Source of the DNA: an uncultured Lachnospiraceae bacterium
Lineage (GTDB): Bacteria; Bacillota; Clostridia; Lachnospirales; Lachnospiraceae
Assembly: GCA_947176065.1 (NCBI GenBank)
Contig: CAMWPB010000009.1
Coordinates: 18,368-82,367, forward strand
Direction: 5' to 3'
Length of the DNA stretch: 64,000 nt
Shown piece by piece: positions 39,418 through 48,090 of the stretch. How positions within the stretch are numbered: position 1 is the stretch's first letter; every line of letters starts with the position of its first letter. The translations under genes were made by a program, and so were the position numbers. The notes beneath the pieces are model-generated. The model had not been told where the DNA came from. It did not search any database and was given only the letters and a program-made list of their open reading frames with translations.

Positions 39418-39822
39418 ATGGCATGTAACGGAAAGCTACTTTCATTTGGTGGCTACGACATACCAATGAAATTTATTAAATATGATACATACGTCATAAC
39501 CCCTAATATCAGACTTGATTTAGATTCATACCGTGATGCGGATGGTGTTCTACACAGAAACGCTTTAAAGCATACAACGACGAAGATCGAGTTTGAGACA
39601 CCAGCTCTACATGAAGCGGACATGGATGAACTAATGCGTAATTTACGAGCGCAATATAGTAACTATAATGAAAAGAATGCGGTCTGCTCATATTACGATC
39701 CAGAGACAGGGACCTATAAATCTGGTGAATTTTATATGCCAGACTTTAAATTTCAAATATATAGTATATCGAACGGATGGATTATTTATCGTCCACTTAG
39801 ATTGGCATTCATAGAGTATTAG
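39418..39822 (+). CDS. tail protein of DUF6711 type (134 aa)
   Basis: Start at 39418 (MACNGKLLSFGGYDIPMKFI) after GGGGGAGCCGAGT. The core DLDSYRDADGVLHRNALKHTTTKIEF resembles a small tail protein family seen after tape measure genes in Firmicute phages. The segment SYRDADGVLHR is echoed in the zinc-ribbon protein at 6549. A distal-tail role is inferred from position. Confidence 0.65.
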   Translation: MACNGKLLSFGGYDIPMKFIKYDTYVITPNIRLDLDSYRDADGVLHRNALKHTTTKIEFETPALHEADMDELMRNLRAQYSNYNEKNAVCSYYDPETGTYKSGEFYMPDFKFQIYSISNGWIIYRPLRLAFIEY

Positions 39823-39840
39823 AACGGAGGAGATTCATGT

Positions 39841-41349
39841 ATGAACGTCAGCAATAACGTGAAAAAACAATATCACAGTACAAGCATACACAAGAATCTT
39901 CTTCTGTATTTTCCTGAATTGGATTTGGAGATAAGAAACTCACAGATATATGAAGAATCTATGTATTTGCGCGAATCTATTCTCGAGAAGAAAAGCATTG
40001 AATTTGTAGGTTGTATATCCAGTGTTCTTATGATAGATGTGAATGGTTTACAAGATGATATAAAGGGAAAAGAAATAGTCGTGTCAGTTACAACTGATGA
40101 GACATTGGATGAACCAGTTAGGCTTTTTAATGGGATTGTTGACAGTGCTGTAAGACAGGATAATAAGCGGATCAAAAAAATTACAGCTTACGATTGCTTG
40201 TATACGAAAGGTAATACCGAGGTGGCAGCATGGTATAAATCACTTACTTTTCCCATCACTCTCAAAAGTCTGCGGGATAGTTTATTTAATTATATCGGGC
40301 TGGAACAGATGGAGACGAGCCTGCCAAACGACAGTGTGACGATCAAGAAGCAGTATGATCCAAACACGCTGCAGGCTTTGGCGGTCATAAAAGCGATCTG
40401 CCAGATCAACGGCGCGTTTGGGATCGTGAACCGGGAAGGAAAGTTTGAGTACCGTATTCTCGGGGATATCAAACAGACAGCGTATCCGTCCCTTACGCTT
40501 TTCCCGTCTGAAAACCTCTTCCCGTCTGATCCTGATGTTGCTGTCGCGGCAGCGGCCCGGCTGGCAAGTGATATCAATGCGGAATACTTCTCGTTTTACC
40601 GCAGGGTCGAGTATGAGGAGTTTGAGGTCAAGGTGATTGATAAGGTGACGGTGCGGCAGTCTGAGGACGATCCCGGCGTGACATATGGGAGCGGTATAAA
40701 CAATTATATCGTGCAGGGTAACATATTTACATATGGACTGGCAAAGCAGGAGCTTACGGCAATCGCAGGGAACATATACAAGAGCATAGGCGGCTTTTCA
40801 TACTATCCGTTCCAGTCCGAGAATAATGGTCTTCCGTTCATCGAATGCGGGTTGGATGCGGTTTCCTACTATGTTGTCGATTGGGAAAAGACAATTGGCG
40901 GATCTGATATCGTGTATGAGCAGCGTCCGTTTTATGTCCTCAACCGGGAGATGTCTGGCATACAGGCCCTTAAGGATTCGTACAGCGCGAAGGGGGAGGA
41001 GTATCAGAGTGAGTTTATCACGGATTTACAGACGCAGATTGACCTCATAAAGAGGAAGCAGGGCGTGACTAAGCAGGATATTGAAGATTATGTCGGAGAT
41101 TACACATACAGCCAGACGGATATTGATGATATGTTTGCGAATTTTGATCTGGGAACTGGTGGGGATGTCGATTTAAGCGATTACTACACAAAAGAAGAAG
41201 TAGATACTGCTTTTATGGATTATTACAACAAAACGGAAATAGATGAAATGCTTGAAGGATTAAATAAGCTCGTATCAGTCCCAACTGTTCCTACAAATCC
41301 AGAAGCAGGCATAGCGTATTTTATTCAAGGAGCCGTGAGGGTTGAATAA
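39841..41349 (+). CDS. tail/baseplate protein with C-terminal repeat (502 aa)
   Basis: GAACGGAGGAGATTCATGT precedes the ATG. The N-terminal half (KNLLLYFPELDLEIRNSQIYEESMYLRESI) and middle (RVEYEEFEVKVIDKVTVRQSEDDPGVTYGSG) suit a tail-associated lysin or baseplate hub adaptor. The end holds YTKEEVDTAFMDYYNKTEIDEML, a short coiled-coil module common in tail fibres. Base composition changes from AT-rich to GC-rich near 40300 and back near 41150. Confidence 0.68.
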   Translation: MNVSNNVKKQYHSTSIHKNLLLYFPELDLEIRNSQIYEESMYLRESILEKKSIEFVGCISSVLMIDVNGLQDDIKGKEIVVSVTTDETLDEPVRLFNGIVDSAVRQDNKRIKKITAYDCLYTKGNTEVAAWYKSLTFPITLKSLRDSLFNYIGLEQMETSLPNDSVTIKKQYDPNTLQALAVIKAICQINGAFGIVNREGKFEYRILGDIKQTAYPSLTLFPSENLFPSDPDVAVAAAARLASDINAEYFSFYRRVEYEEFEVKVIDKVTVRQSEDDPGVTYGSGINNYIVQGNIFTYGLAKQELTAIAGNIYKSIGGFSYYPFQSENNGLPFIECGLDAVSYYVVDWEKTIGGSDIVYEQRPFYVLNREMSGIQALKDSYSAKGEEYQSEFITDLQTQIDLIKRKQGVTKQDIEDYVGDYTYSQTDIDDMFANFDLGTGGDVDLSDYYTKEEVDTAFMDYYNKTEIDEMLEGLNKLVSVPTVPTNPEAGIAYFIQGAVRVE

Positions 41350-42713
41350 TGGGTAAACAGAGTTCCAGAATTTATTACCAAGGGAAAGACCATAAAGACA
41401 TATATTATAACGGGCACTATCATTCTGCCGTGTATTTATGTAAAGAGTCGGCAGATGGAAAGGTAAAATGTGAATTGGTATGGAGAAAGATTTTTGAAGA
41501 GAATTTATATATACATCCATATTTAAACAATAACGACTTTCTTCCGGATTCTGGTCTTTCCAGTCTTACTGTTAATATGGATGAAAAAAAAGCATATCTT
41601 GCACCTGGGTATACATTTAGGGATGGAAGACAAACAACTATAATATATGCACCGGATTGGATTGATGGGAAAAAATACGCGTCATTTGTTCATAGAGATA
41701 CAGCTTCAAATACTGATGAATTATATATAAACGAAGAACTAATTTTCGATAATATTTCTAAATTAAATTTTGCAACAATGAACCAATGGGTAATTAACAA
41801 AGCAAAATATCCTGCGACATATTATGTAAGTAATAGTGTTAAATTGCTCACAACAAGAAAAGCGATTATAGAAAAAGATGAAGTTATATCAGAAACGATT
41901 TCCAGAAATTTGCCGTATACCGTTAGTGTTCCTCTTGGATATAACGGCAGTCAATATATTTATTTGTTGGCAAAACTAGGAGAAGAATGTTTATTGCTCC
42001 AATATGATATAGACGGAAACGAGAAAATACTTAAACTGGAGGATTTTAACAATTCCACAACAATTTTAGCAGCAAAAGATGAAAAAGTTTATATTATGCA
42101 AACAAAAGTCATGGAGGATGAAAATTCAGAAACCGATTTTATTATAAATTCAATAACAGTAATTGACGGTATGAAATTGGTTTCTACAGAAGCGGTAGAT
42201 TCATGGAGTGATACAAAGGGACAGATTATTAAAGGAAGATTAGCCGCAAGCATTTATACACCAACAATTTCTCCTTTGACTTTTATATATTCAAGATATG
42301 GCATAACGGCACAACATGTAAAATCATTACTTATAACAGTAGACGAAAATGAAATTAGTACAGGAGATATAAGCATAGATAATTTCAGTTTTTTTGTCAA
42401 TCTTTATGAGGATGGAAAAATTATTGATACGATAACTGTTTCAACAAGACGCAACTGTACGGATATGAAAAATGGCATAATATGGCTTTTTGAATTATCA
42501 AGTTATTTTGTCGCAAATGTATCGATTGCCAGTGAAGATATTAAGACGGATGGATTCAGCAGTACCGTGCATTACACAAAGGAAGGATGGGTAGAAGGCG
42601 GAATACACGGAGTTTTTTCGGATAAAGAAACAAAATATTTTTACACATTTTATCTTAAACATTTATATCCAAGTGGTGAAAACTTTTTTATTAGATTCAA
42701 AGTGGAGGACTAA
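41349..42713 (+). CDS. AT-rich tail protein of unknown function (454 aa)
   Basis: Starts by overlap with the previous stop. N-terminus MGKQSSRIYYQGKDHKDIYYNGHYHSAVYLC is a short phage-tail-like tag; the remainder is strand-rich (repeated DGK/YINEELIF patterns) like a propeller or lectin. It is much AT-richer than the neighbouring tail genes, suggesting recent acquisition. A host-binding role is possible. Confidence 0.55.
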   Translation: MGKQSSRIYYQGKDHKDIYYNGHYHSAVYLCKESADGKVKCELVWRKIFEENLYIHPYLNNNDFLPDSGLSSLTVNMDEKKAYLAPGYTFRDGRQTTIIYAPDWIDGKKYASFVHRDTASNTDELYINEELIFDNISKLNFATMNQWVINKAKYPATYYVSNSVKLLTTRKAIIEKDEVISETISRNLPYTVSVPLGYNGSQYIYLLAKLGEECLLLQYDIDGNEKILKLEDFNNSTTILAAKDEKVYIMQTKVMEDENSETDFIINSITVIDGMKLVSTEAVDSWSDTKGQIIKGRLAASIYTPTISPLTFIYSRYGITAQHVKSLLITVDENEISTGDISIDNFSFFVNLYEDGKIIDTITVSTRRNCTDMKNGIIWLFELSSYFVANVSIASEDIKTDGFSSTVHYTKEGWVEGGIHGVFSDKETKYFYTFYLKHLYPSGENFFIRFKVED

Positions 42714-42715
42714 TT

Positions 42716-44254
42716 ATGACAACACGAGATACATACACAACACAGACATGGGAAAATCTGCCGTCGGAGGAGACGCCTGTCAGCGCGGAACGTCTTGCGC
42801 ATATCGAGCAGGGTATCAAGGATGCGGCGGACAAGCGGGCACTGAAGGAGATTTATGATGATACAGCAATAAACCTTGGAAGAAAAGAGGGAACAACTGT
42901 GGGGTATCACAGTACAGCGGAAGGTGATTACACGACTGCGGCAGGGCGCTGTTCTCATGCTGAGGGAAGTAATACAACGGCTGGCGGGGTAAAAAGTCAT
43001 GCAGAGGGCGAGGAGACTATTGCAGGCGGGTACTGCGGCCATGCGGAAGGGTATCGTACGGCTGCTGGAGGTTACTATAGCCATGCGGAAGGATGCCTTG
43101 CGCAGGCTGCAAAAGATAATGCCCACGCCGAAGGGTACAATACGCAGGCAAACGCTGGCTCTGCCCATGCGGAAGGAAACCAAACAACCGTAGTGGGGGA
43201 ATGCGGCCATGCGGAGGGGTATAAAACGGTTGCGGCGGGAAGCCGGAGCCACGCCGAGGGGGATAACACGGTGGCGCAGGGATCTGATTCCCATGCGGAA
43301 GGGTATGAAACAAAAGCATATGGAGATTCATGCCATGCGGAAGGGAAGATGACTATATCCGGCTCCCCAACAAATACGTCGGAGTATGCTTCCCATGCCG
43401 AAGGATATGGTACACAGGCAACGGCATCCGCAGCCCATGCGGAAGGGTACCAGACTACCGCATCGGGCGCGCATAGCCATGCAGAGGGGAATTACACGGT
43501 GGCGCAGGGGTTTGCTTCCCATGCGGAAGGGTACAATACAAAAGCATATAGATCGTACTGCCATGCAGAAGGGTATAGTACAGTATCCGGTTCAGAAACA
43601 AATACAATGGTAAATTCTTCACATGCAGAGGGAATGGACACAAAAGCGACAGGAAATGCGGCGCATTCTGAGGGAGTCAGAACGACAGCGGCGGGAGAGG
43701 GAAGCCATGCGGAAGGAATTGATACTACACAGCTTAACCCAAATGCCAGGGCGGTACATATGGAAGGGATCGGTACGCAGGCTGTAGAGGATGCACAGCA
43801 TGTTGGCGGAAAGTACAACACCCCTTCGTCAAATTATGCAGTGATTATCGGCGGCGGCACTTCGGCAAACGACAGAAAGAATATACATATGCTTGACTGG
43901 CAGGGAAATGCAGTATTTGCCGGGAATGTGCAGGGGACATACAACGGAAGGACACTTTCGCTATATGGAATACAGATGGAGATGGAAGGGAAATTTAATT
44001 CGCTGTCAAACGGGATCATGCCTGCGAAGGTATTCGATACGAAATCTGCACTTGATGAATGGCTTGCCGAAGAGGACAACGCAGATACACTCAAAATTGG
44101 TCAGAATATTTACATAGTAGATGCTGGAACGCCGGATTATTGGTGGGACGGCACGGGCTTACAGGTGCTTGAAACGGATAAGGCTGAGATTGATCCGATG
44201 GCGTACGATGAGACAATGGCGATTCTAAATGCAACGACAGAGGAGGTGGAGTAA
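42716..44254 (+). CDS. tail fibre with YadA-like HAEG repeats (512 aa)
   Basis: The start at 42716 is just after the preceding stop, with GGAGG 10 bases before. A conserved head (RDTYTTQTWENLPSEETPVSAERLAHIEQGIKDA) is followed by about twenty 14-residue repeats of the form SHAEG-x-T-x-A-x-G (residues about 70-345), the YadA/Hia-head trimer motif. A C-terminal chaperone-like region includes HVGGKYNTPSSNYAVIIGGGTS and NIHMLDWQGNAVFAG, like self-cleaving peptidase G2-type fibre domains. Likely a trimeric receptor-binding fibre. Confidence 0.8.
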   Translation: MTTRDTYTTQTWENLPSEETPVSAERLAHIEQGIKDAADKRALKEIYDDTAINLGRKEGTTVGYHSTAEGDYTTAAGRCSHAEGSNTTAGGVKSHAEGEETIAGGYCGHAEGYRTAAGGYYSHAEGCLAQAAKDNAHAEGYNTQANAGSAHAEGNQTTVVGECGHAEGYKTVAAGSRSHAEGDNTVAQGSDSHAEGYETKAYGDSCHAEGKMTISGSPTNTSEYASHAEGYGTQATASAAHAEGYQTTASGAHSHAEGNYTVAQGFASHAEGYNTKAYRSYCHAEGYSTVSGSETNTMVNSSHAEGMDTKATGNAAHSEGVRTTAAGEGSHAEGIDTTQLNPNARAVHMEGIGTQAVEDAQHVGGKYNTPSSNYAVIIGGGTSANDRKNIHMLDWQGNAVFAGNVQGTYNGRTLSLYGIQMEMEGKFNSLSNGIMPAKVFDTKSALDEWLAEEDNADTLKIGQNIYIVDAGTPDYWWDGTGLQVLETDKAEIDPMAYDETMAILNATTEEVE

Positions 44255-44526
44255 TGGGGAAAATACCGGATTTGAGAGCAATAAGGGATTGGTGCAAGTC
44301 AATGTTCCAGCCGTGTGGGAATTATGCGGCCGCAAGTGATGTTCCTACTAGGACGAGCCAGCTTACAAATGACAGTGGGTATCTTACTGAGATGCCTGTT
44401 GCGACGGAAAGCAGCATCGGCGGTGTAAAAGTGGACGGCACGACAATCACGATTGACGCTGACGGTGTTATCCATGCAGTATCTTCTCAGGAGCTTGCTG
44501 AGAGCGTGTTAGGGGGTGAATCCTGA
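44254..44526 (+). CDS. small tail protein (90 aa)
   Basis: Overlaps the fibre stop. MGKIPDLRAIRDWCKSMFQPCGNYAAASDVPTRTSQLTNDSGYLT is the N-terminal type seen in short fibre-associated proteins; the end (IGGVKVDGTTITIDADGVIH) is a strand-turn pair. Likely a fibre-tip or adhesin segment. The next gene starts at its stop. Confidence 0.6.
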   Translation: MGKIPDLRAIRDWCKSMFQPCGNYAAASDVPTRTSQLTNDSGYLTEMPVATESSIGGVKVDGTTITIDADGVIHAVSSQELAESVLGGES

Positions 44527-45233
44527 TGTATGAGACTGTAGATTCACTGTTCACGGGGATATGTGATGCGATACGGGGGAAAGATGGAACGACGGGGCTT
44601 ATCAGCCATCAGGACATCCCGGACAGGATCGCAGCGATAGGTGTGGGTGGGGGAGAAAGTTTTACATCGCCCTTTTACACCTATAGCGGATCGGGTTTAA
44701 AACTCGAAAACATGGTGGCGAGTAATTTTAGTGCATATAATGCGGTATTTCTCAGTGAGGCATTCCTGCCGGGAGACTCGGCATGGGAGATCGGTGTTAA
44801 GTTTACATGGCCGGAAACCATATCCAAATATGCAAATGTTCTTTTTGGATCGCATGTTCGTGGATTTTATGACTGTCCGACGTTGGAAATCGGAAGCAAC
44901 AGGAACCTTATGAGAGTTGTGGCAGCAGTACCCGATGGCACTTCCGCATGGAATCATATAGGCGAGTATGCGGCAGAGACTACGCCGGGTGTAACCTACT
45001 GGACGAGATTTAAGTTTGACGGTGAAAAATATGTGGTGTCGCTGTCTGCTGACGGCCAGACGTTTGAAGACATTATACAGATTGATCATGGTGTAATGTA
45101 TCAGAATGCTACCTATTCAAAACTCCAGTTTGGTGGAATCAATCGCAGCAGCAACCACTATTTTGAGGGCAGCATAGACCTCAGAGAAACATATATAAGG
45201 ATTGATGGCCAGGTCTGGTGGGGAAGGGGGTGA
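44526..45233 (+). CDS. tail protein with LamG-like domain (235 aa)
   Basis: Starts at the preceding stop. N-terminal MYETVDSLFTGICDAIRGKDGTTGLISHQDIPDRIAAI is common to phage fibre/adhesin genes. Residues about 50-230 form a strand-rich jelly-roll (ENMVASNFSAYNAVFLSEAF, WEIGVKFTW, YWTRFKFDGEKYVVSLSADG), the concanavalin/LamG fold that binds glycans. Likely host-surface recognition. Confidence 0.62.
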   Translation: MYETVDSLFTGICDAIRGKDGTTGLISHQDIPDRIAAIGVGGGESFTSPFYTYSGSGLKLENMVASNFSAYNAVFLSEAFLPGDSAWEIGVKFTWPETISKYANVLFGSHVRGFYDCPTLEIGSNRNLMRVVAAVPDGTSAWNHIGEYAAETTPGVTYWTRFKFDGEKYVVSLSADGQTFEDIIQIDHGVMYQNATYSKLQFGGINRSSNHYFEGSIDLRETYIRIDGQVWWGRG

Positions 45234-45237
45234 TAGG

Positions 45238-45612
45238 ATGGTACAAATTATTCCGGCGATTATATCGGCGGCGGCTGCCTTAATTGTGTGCCTGATCAAT
45301 AACAACTATCAGAGAAAGCGCGATGAGAGTACGCGGGCACGGGAGAAAGAACAGCAGCAGGCAGACCTGACTGCACATTTGGAAGAAATCATAGCGAATC
45401 AGGATGATTCGACAAGCCAGATTCGTAACGAGATTGGAATGGTCGAATATAAACTATCGGAGCTCGCAAAGCACGTGGAGAAACACAACAACGTGATAGA
45501 GCGTACATATGAGCTTGAAAAGCGCACAGAGCTGCAGGAGGAAAAGATTAAAGTCGCAAACCATAGGATCGAGGATCTGGAACAGACTGTGAAAGAGGGG
45601 ATAGGTGCGTAA
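45238..45612 (+). CDS. XhlA-like membrane coiled-coil protein (124 aa)
   Basis: Start at 45238 (ATG after GGGGGTGATAGG). One N-terminal membrane helix (IIPAIISAAAALIVCLINNNY) then a basic/acidic coiled coil (KREESTRAREKEQQQADLTAHL to LEQTVKEGIGA). XhlA-type proteins act with holins at the membrane. Overlaps the next gene by one base. Confidence 0.6.
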   Translation: MVQIIPAIISAAAALIVCLINNNYQRKRDESTRAREKEQQQADLTAHLEEIIANQDDSTSQIRNEIGMVEYKLSELAKHVEKHNNVIERTYELEKRTELQEEKIKVANHRIEDLEQTVKEGIGA

Positions 45613-46013
45613 TGGAATATTTCAAATTGGTTTTAGTATTTACAACTGGAATGATTGTCGCATTTCTGATAGTCGCCGTTATTAATTTAAAAGTATTGAG
45701 GCGAAAAAGAAAGAAAAAGGTCAGCCTCAATACTTACGCAAAACTTATCACAACGGCGGTAGTGGCGCATGGGATGATTCTTACGTCATGTTCTTACATA
45801 CTTGCGTATTTAGGGATGGATCCGGTTGTTGATGTTTCGAGCACCATTGTAAAGGAAATCGTTGCCCCTCTTGTTGTGTATCTCGGAACTAATACGATTA
45901 TGAATATCTTCGAGAAAAATAAGCTAAGTTTTTCCGTTCCTCTCAATATGGAACTTATTAACAAAGAAGTAAAAGCACAAAATTCAAATACCGACAATGA
46001 AGCGGTAGGATAG
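45612..46013 (+). CDS. phage membrane protein (133 aa)
   Basis: Two to three membrane helices (VLVFTTGMIVAFLIVAVINL; KLITTAVVAHGMILTSCSYILAYLG) and a polar tail. It lies between the XhlA-like gene and the holin; together these probably form the lysis-membrane module. Not assigned to a named family. Confidence 0.58.
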   Translation: MEYFKLVLVFTTGMIVAFLIVAVINLKVLRRKRKKKVSLNTYAKLITTAVVAHGMILTSCSYILAYLGMDPVVDVSSTIVKEIVAPLVVYLGTNTIMNIFEKNKLSFSVPLNMELINKEVKAQNSNTDNEAVG

Positions 46014-46024
46014 GAGGAAAAGTT

Positions 46025-46345
46025 ATGAGTTTAGAATTTTTAGTATTTGCACTGTTGGCTGTATCAATCCTTACCAATCTGACTGTGGAAGGCATCAAAA
46101 AGGTTGCCGATAAGAAAGCGGCGAATTATTCCGCGAATGTGCTTGCGGCGGTTACATCTGTTGTCATATCGGTGTTAGTATCGGTTGGGAATCTGGTGTG
46201 GACGGAAACGGCGCTTAACGCCAAGATTGCCATTGAGTTGATTGCTCTTATGTATCTCAGCTTTTTAGCAGCTACAAATGGATATGACAAGGTTATTCAG
46301 GCAATTAGGCAGATTCAGGAAGTTCGGAGTAAAGCAGTAAAATAA
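46025..46345 (+). CDS. holin (106 aa)
   Basis: GGAGGAAAAGTT precedes the ATG. Three hydrophobic helices (FLVFALLAVSILTNLTVEG; SANVLAAVTSVVISVLVSVG; IAIELIALMYLSFLAATNG) separated by short turns, with a basic end, is a holin profile. Position just before the endolysin supports it. An AGAGCC hairpin follows. Confidence 0.75.
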   Translation: MSLEFLVFALLAVSILTNLTVEGIKKVADKKAANYSANVLAAVTSVVISVLVSVGNLVWTETALNAKIAIELIALMYLSFLAATNGYDKVIQAIRQIQEVRSKAVK

Positions 46346-46351
46346 ATATAT

Positions 46352-46392
46352 AGAGCCAGCGAGCCGGGTGTGTAAAAACATCCGGCTTTTTC
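46352..46392 (+). terminator. AGAGCC/GAGCCGG terminator, copy 5 (before endolysin)
   Basis: AGAGCC-AGC-GAGCCGG (46352-46367) pairs with CCGGCTTTTTC (46382-46392). The T-run and stem make a credible intrinsic terminator or attenuator. Confidence 0.72.
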
Positions 46393-46412
46393 TTTTATAA
46401 AGGAGGTTGCCT

Positions 46413-47789
46413 ATGGCGTTAAATGGAAATACAAACGAGAAAAAGATTTGGAATTTCCTTAAAGCAAAAATAGGAAATGATTATGGAGCGGCCGGTCTTA
46501 TGGGGAATCTGTATGCGGAAAGCGGATTAAACCCGCAAAACCTTGAAAATTTATGTGAAAAGCGGCTGAAAGAAGCCGGAAAAGTCTATTGCACAGACAC
46601 AGCATATACTCTTGCTGTTGACATAGGAGAAATTGGCAGAGAGGAATTTTTAAATCCACTTCCCGGAAAACAATATGGATACGGTTTGGCGCAATGGACT
46701 TCTGCGAGGCGGAAAGGCGGACTTTATGATCTTGTTAAGTCAAAAGGCGTTTCAATAGGGGATTTGGAAGCGCAACTCGAATTTTTGGAACAGGAGTTAA
46801 AAAACGGTTACAAGTCTGTTCTGTCTGCGTTGAAAGGAGCAACGGATGTAAAAACTGCATCTGATATTGTTTTAATAAATTTTGAAAACCCAAAAGACAA
46901 AAGCGATTCTGTGAAGAATAAACGCGCTGGGTACTGCCAGACGTTTTTTGAGAAATATGCAACGGGAGGTAAAAAGGTGGATATAAAAGTAGGAAGTGCA
47001 AGAATAGATGAGAATGGGAAACTCAGCGGCGGAGCAGCCGGAGATCAGACGGGCTTAGAAGTGAGTACACAGGCGTACTATATGCACAGCAAAGGGTGGT
47101 ATCTGCTCAGACCAAAGGACGTTTCTGTAGCGAACGCCATAGCCAAAGCGATGCAAAACGCCTGTGATAATGATAATATAGGCTATTGCCAAGACCACAG
47201 GACAACGGTAATCACACAGTTACAGAAATACGGGAGCATGGCGGCAATTGCTGAGAAAACCGAGGCGGATTGCAGTTCTCTTGTAAGAGGATGTTGTATT
47301 GAGGCAGGCTTTGATCCCGGAAACTTTAATACGGCAAATGAGGCAAGCTGCCTTGAAAACACAGGAAAGTTTGAAAAGAAAGTTTCAGTAATATCTTCAA
47401 CAACACTGCACGATGGGGATGTTTTGGTGACAAAGACAAAAGGGCATACAGTTGTGGTTGTTAGTGGAAATCCCAGAAGCGGATCTTCTACCGGAAGTGC
47501 AAACGTGGCATTCGGCAATAACGGAAACGCTCTCATAAAAAAGATGCAGTCGGCAAAATCAAAAAGTAGCAGCCTTTCCGGTACATATAAAACAACGGCA
47601 AACTTAAATCTGCGGTACGGCCCAGACAAAGATAAGTATGATTCCATAATTATTCTCCCCGCTGGAACAAAATGTCAGTGCTATGGATATTATACTTTAG
47701 CATCTGGTGTAAAGTGGTTATACGTCACTACTTCTGTGAATGGAAAGCAGTATACAGGATTTGTTAGCATGAAATATTTGACAAAATAA
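46413..47789 (+). CDS. modular endolysin: lysozyme-like, amidase-like and SH3b domains (458 aa)
   Basis: Start at 46413 after AAAGGAGGTTGCCT. An N-terminal phage-tail-lysozyme-like domain has GLMGNLYAESGLNP and YGYGLAQWTSARRKGGLY. A second domain (about residues 220-330) holds a catalytic-looking cysteine in ADCSSLVRGCCIEAG and a later His in KGHTVVVVSG, as in NlpC/CHAP-type amidases. The C-terminus (TTANLNLRYGPDKDKYDSIIILPAGTKCQC) is a bacterial SH3 cell-wall-binding domain. It degrades peptidoglycan at the end of infection. Confidence 0.82.
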   Translation: MALNGNTNEKKIWNFLKAKIGNDYGAAGLMGNLYAESGLNPQNLENLCEKRLKEAGKVYCTDTAYTLAVDIGEIGREEFLNPLPGKQYGYGLAQWTSARRKGGLYDLVKSKGVSIGDLEAQLEFLEQELKNGYKSVLSALKGATDVKTASDIVLINFENPKDKSDSVKNKRAGYCQTFFEKYATGGKKVDIKVGSARIDENGKLSGGAAGDQTGLEVSTQAYYMHSKGWYLLRPKDVSVANAIAKAMQNACDNDNIGYCQDHRTTVITQLQKYGSMAAIAEKTEADCSSLVRGCCIEAGFDPGNFNTANEASCLENTGKFEKKVSVISSTTLHDGDVLVTKTKGHTVVVVSGNPRSGSSTGSANVAFGNNGNALIKKMQSAKSKSSSLSGTYKTTANLNLRYGPDKDKYDSIIILPAGTKCQCYGYYTLASGVKWLYVTTSVNGKQYTGFVSMKYLTK

Positions 47790-48011
47790 CAGCCTTGGAT
47801 ATATAATTATTTTAGTCATTCATAAAAGGCTTTTGTAGCGATAAGCTGAGATGAATGCTGATAAATTGATATGGCAGCAACCGTATAGTAACCAGAACTG
47901 ACTAGAAACGCTGAAAAATCAAGGTTCACAGTTTCTATTGAGGAGGCTGCGAAAGCGGGTAAATTCTAAAGAGTTTAGGAATTATTAGGTATCTGTTCTA
48001 AATAGTGCAAT
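47790..48011. other. prophage right end region, no gene
   Basis: About 220 bases separate the last phage gene from the host-side terminator. No tRNA or direct repeat was recognised, so the right attachment site is not defined. A short frame ending SIEEAAKAGKF (about 47925-47970) could be a gene remnant. Confidence 0.35.
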
Positions 48012-48056
48012 AGGGAGCTTTTCATGTTGTGATACAGTTTGAGAAGCTCCCTTTTT
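48012..48056 (+). terminator. host-side terminator
   Basis: AGGGAGCTT (48012-48020) pairs perfectly with AAGCTCCCT (48044-48052), followed by TTTTTG. It marks the end of the prophage side and precedes the first chromosomal gene. Confidence 0.8.
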
Positions 48057-48090
48057 GTACGTTAACATATTTTTATATGAGGAAGAAACG

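Noticed and set aside
42920..43760. CRISPR-like array
   Set aside because: Regular 42-bp spacing reflects in-frame HAEG protein repeats within a fibre gene, not repeats with unique spacers.
42710..43821. Several long reverse-strand frames
   Set aside because: Antisense shadows of the repetitive fibre gene; no start signals.
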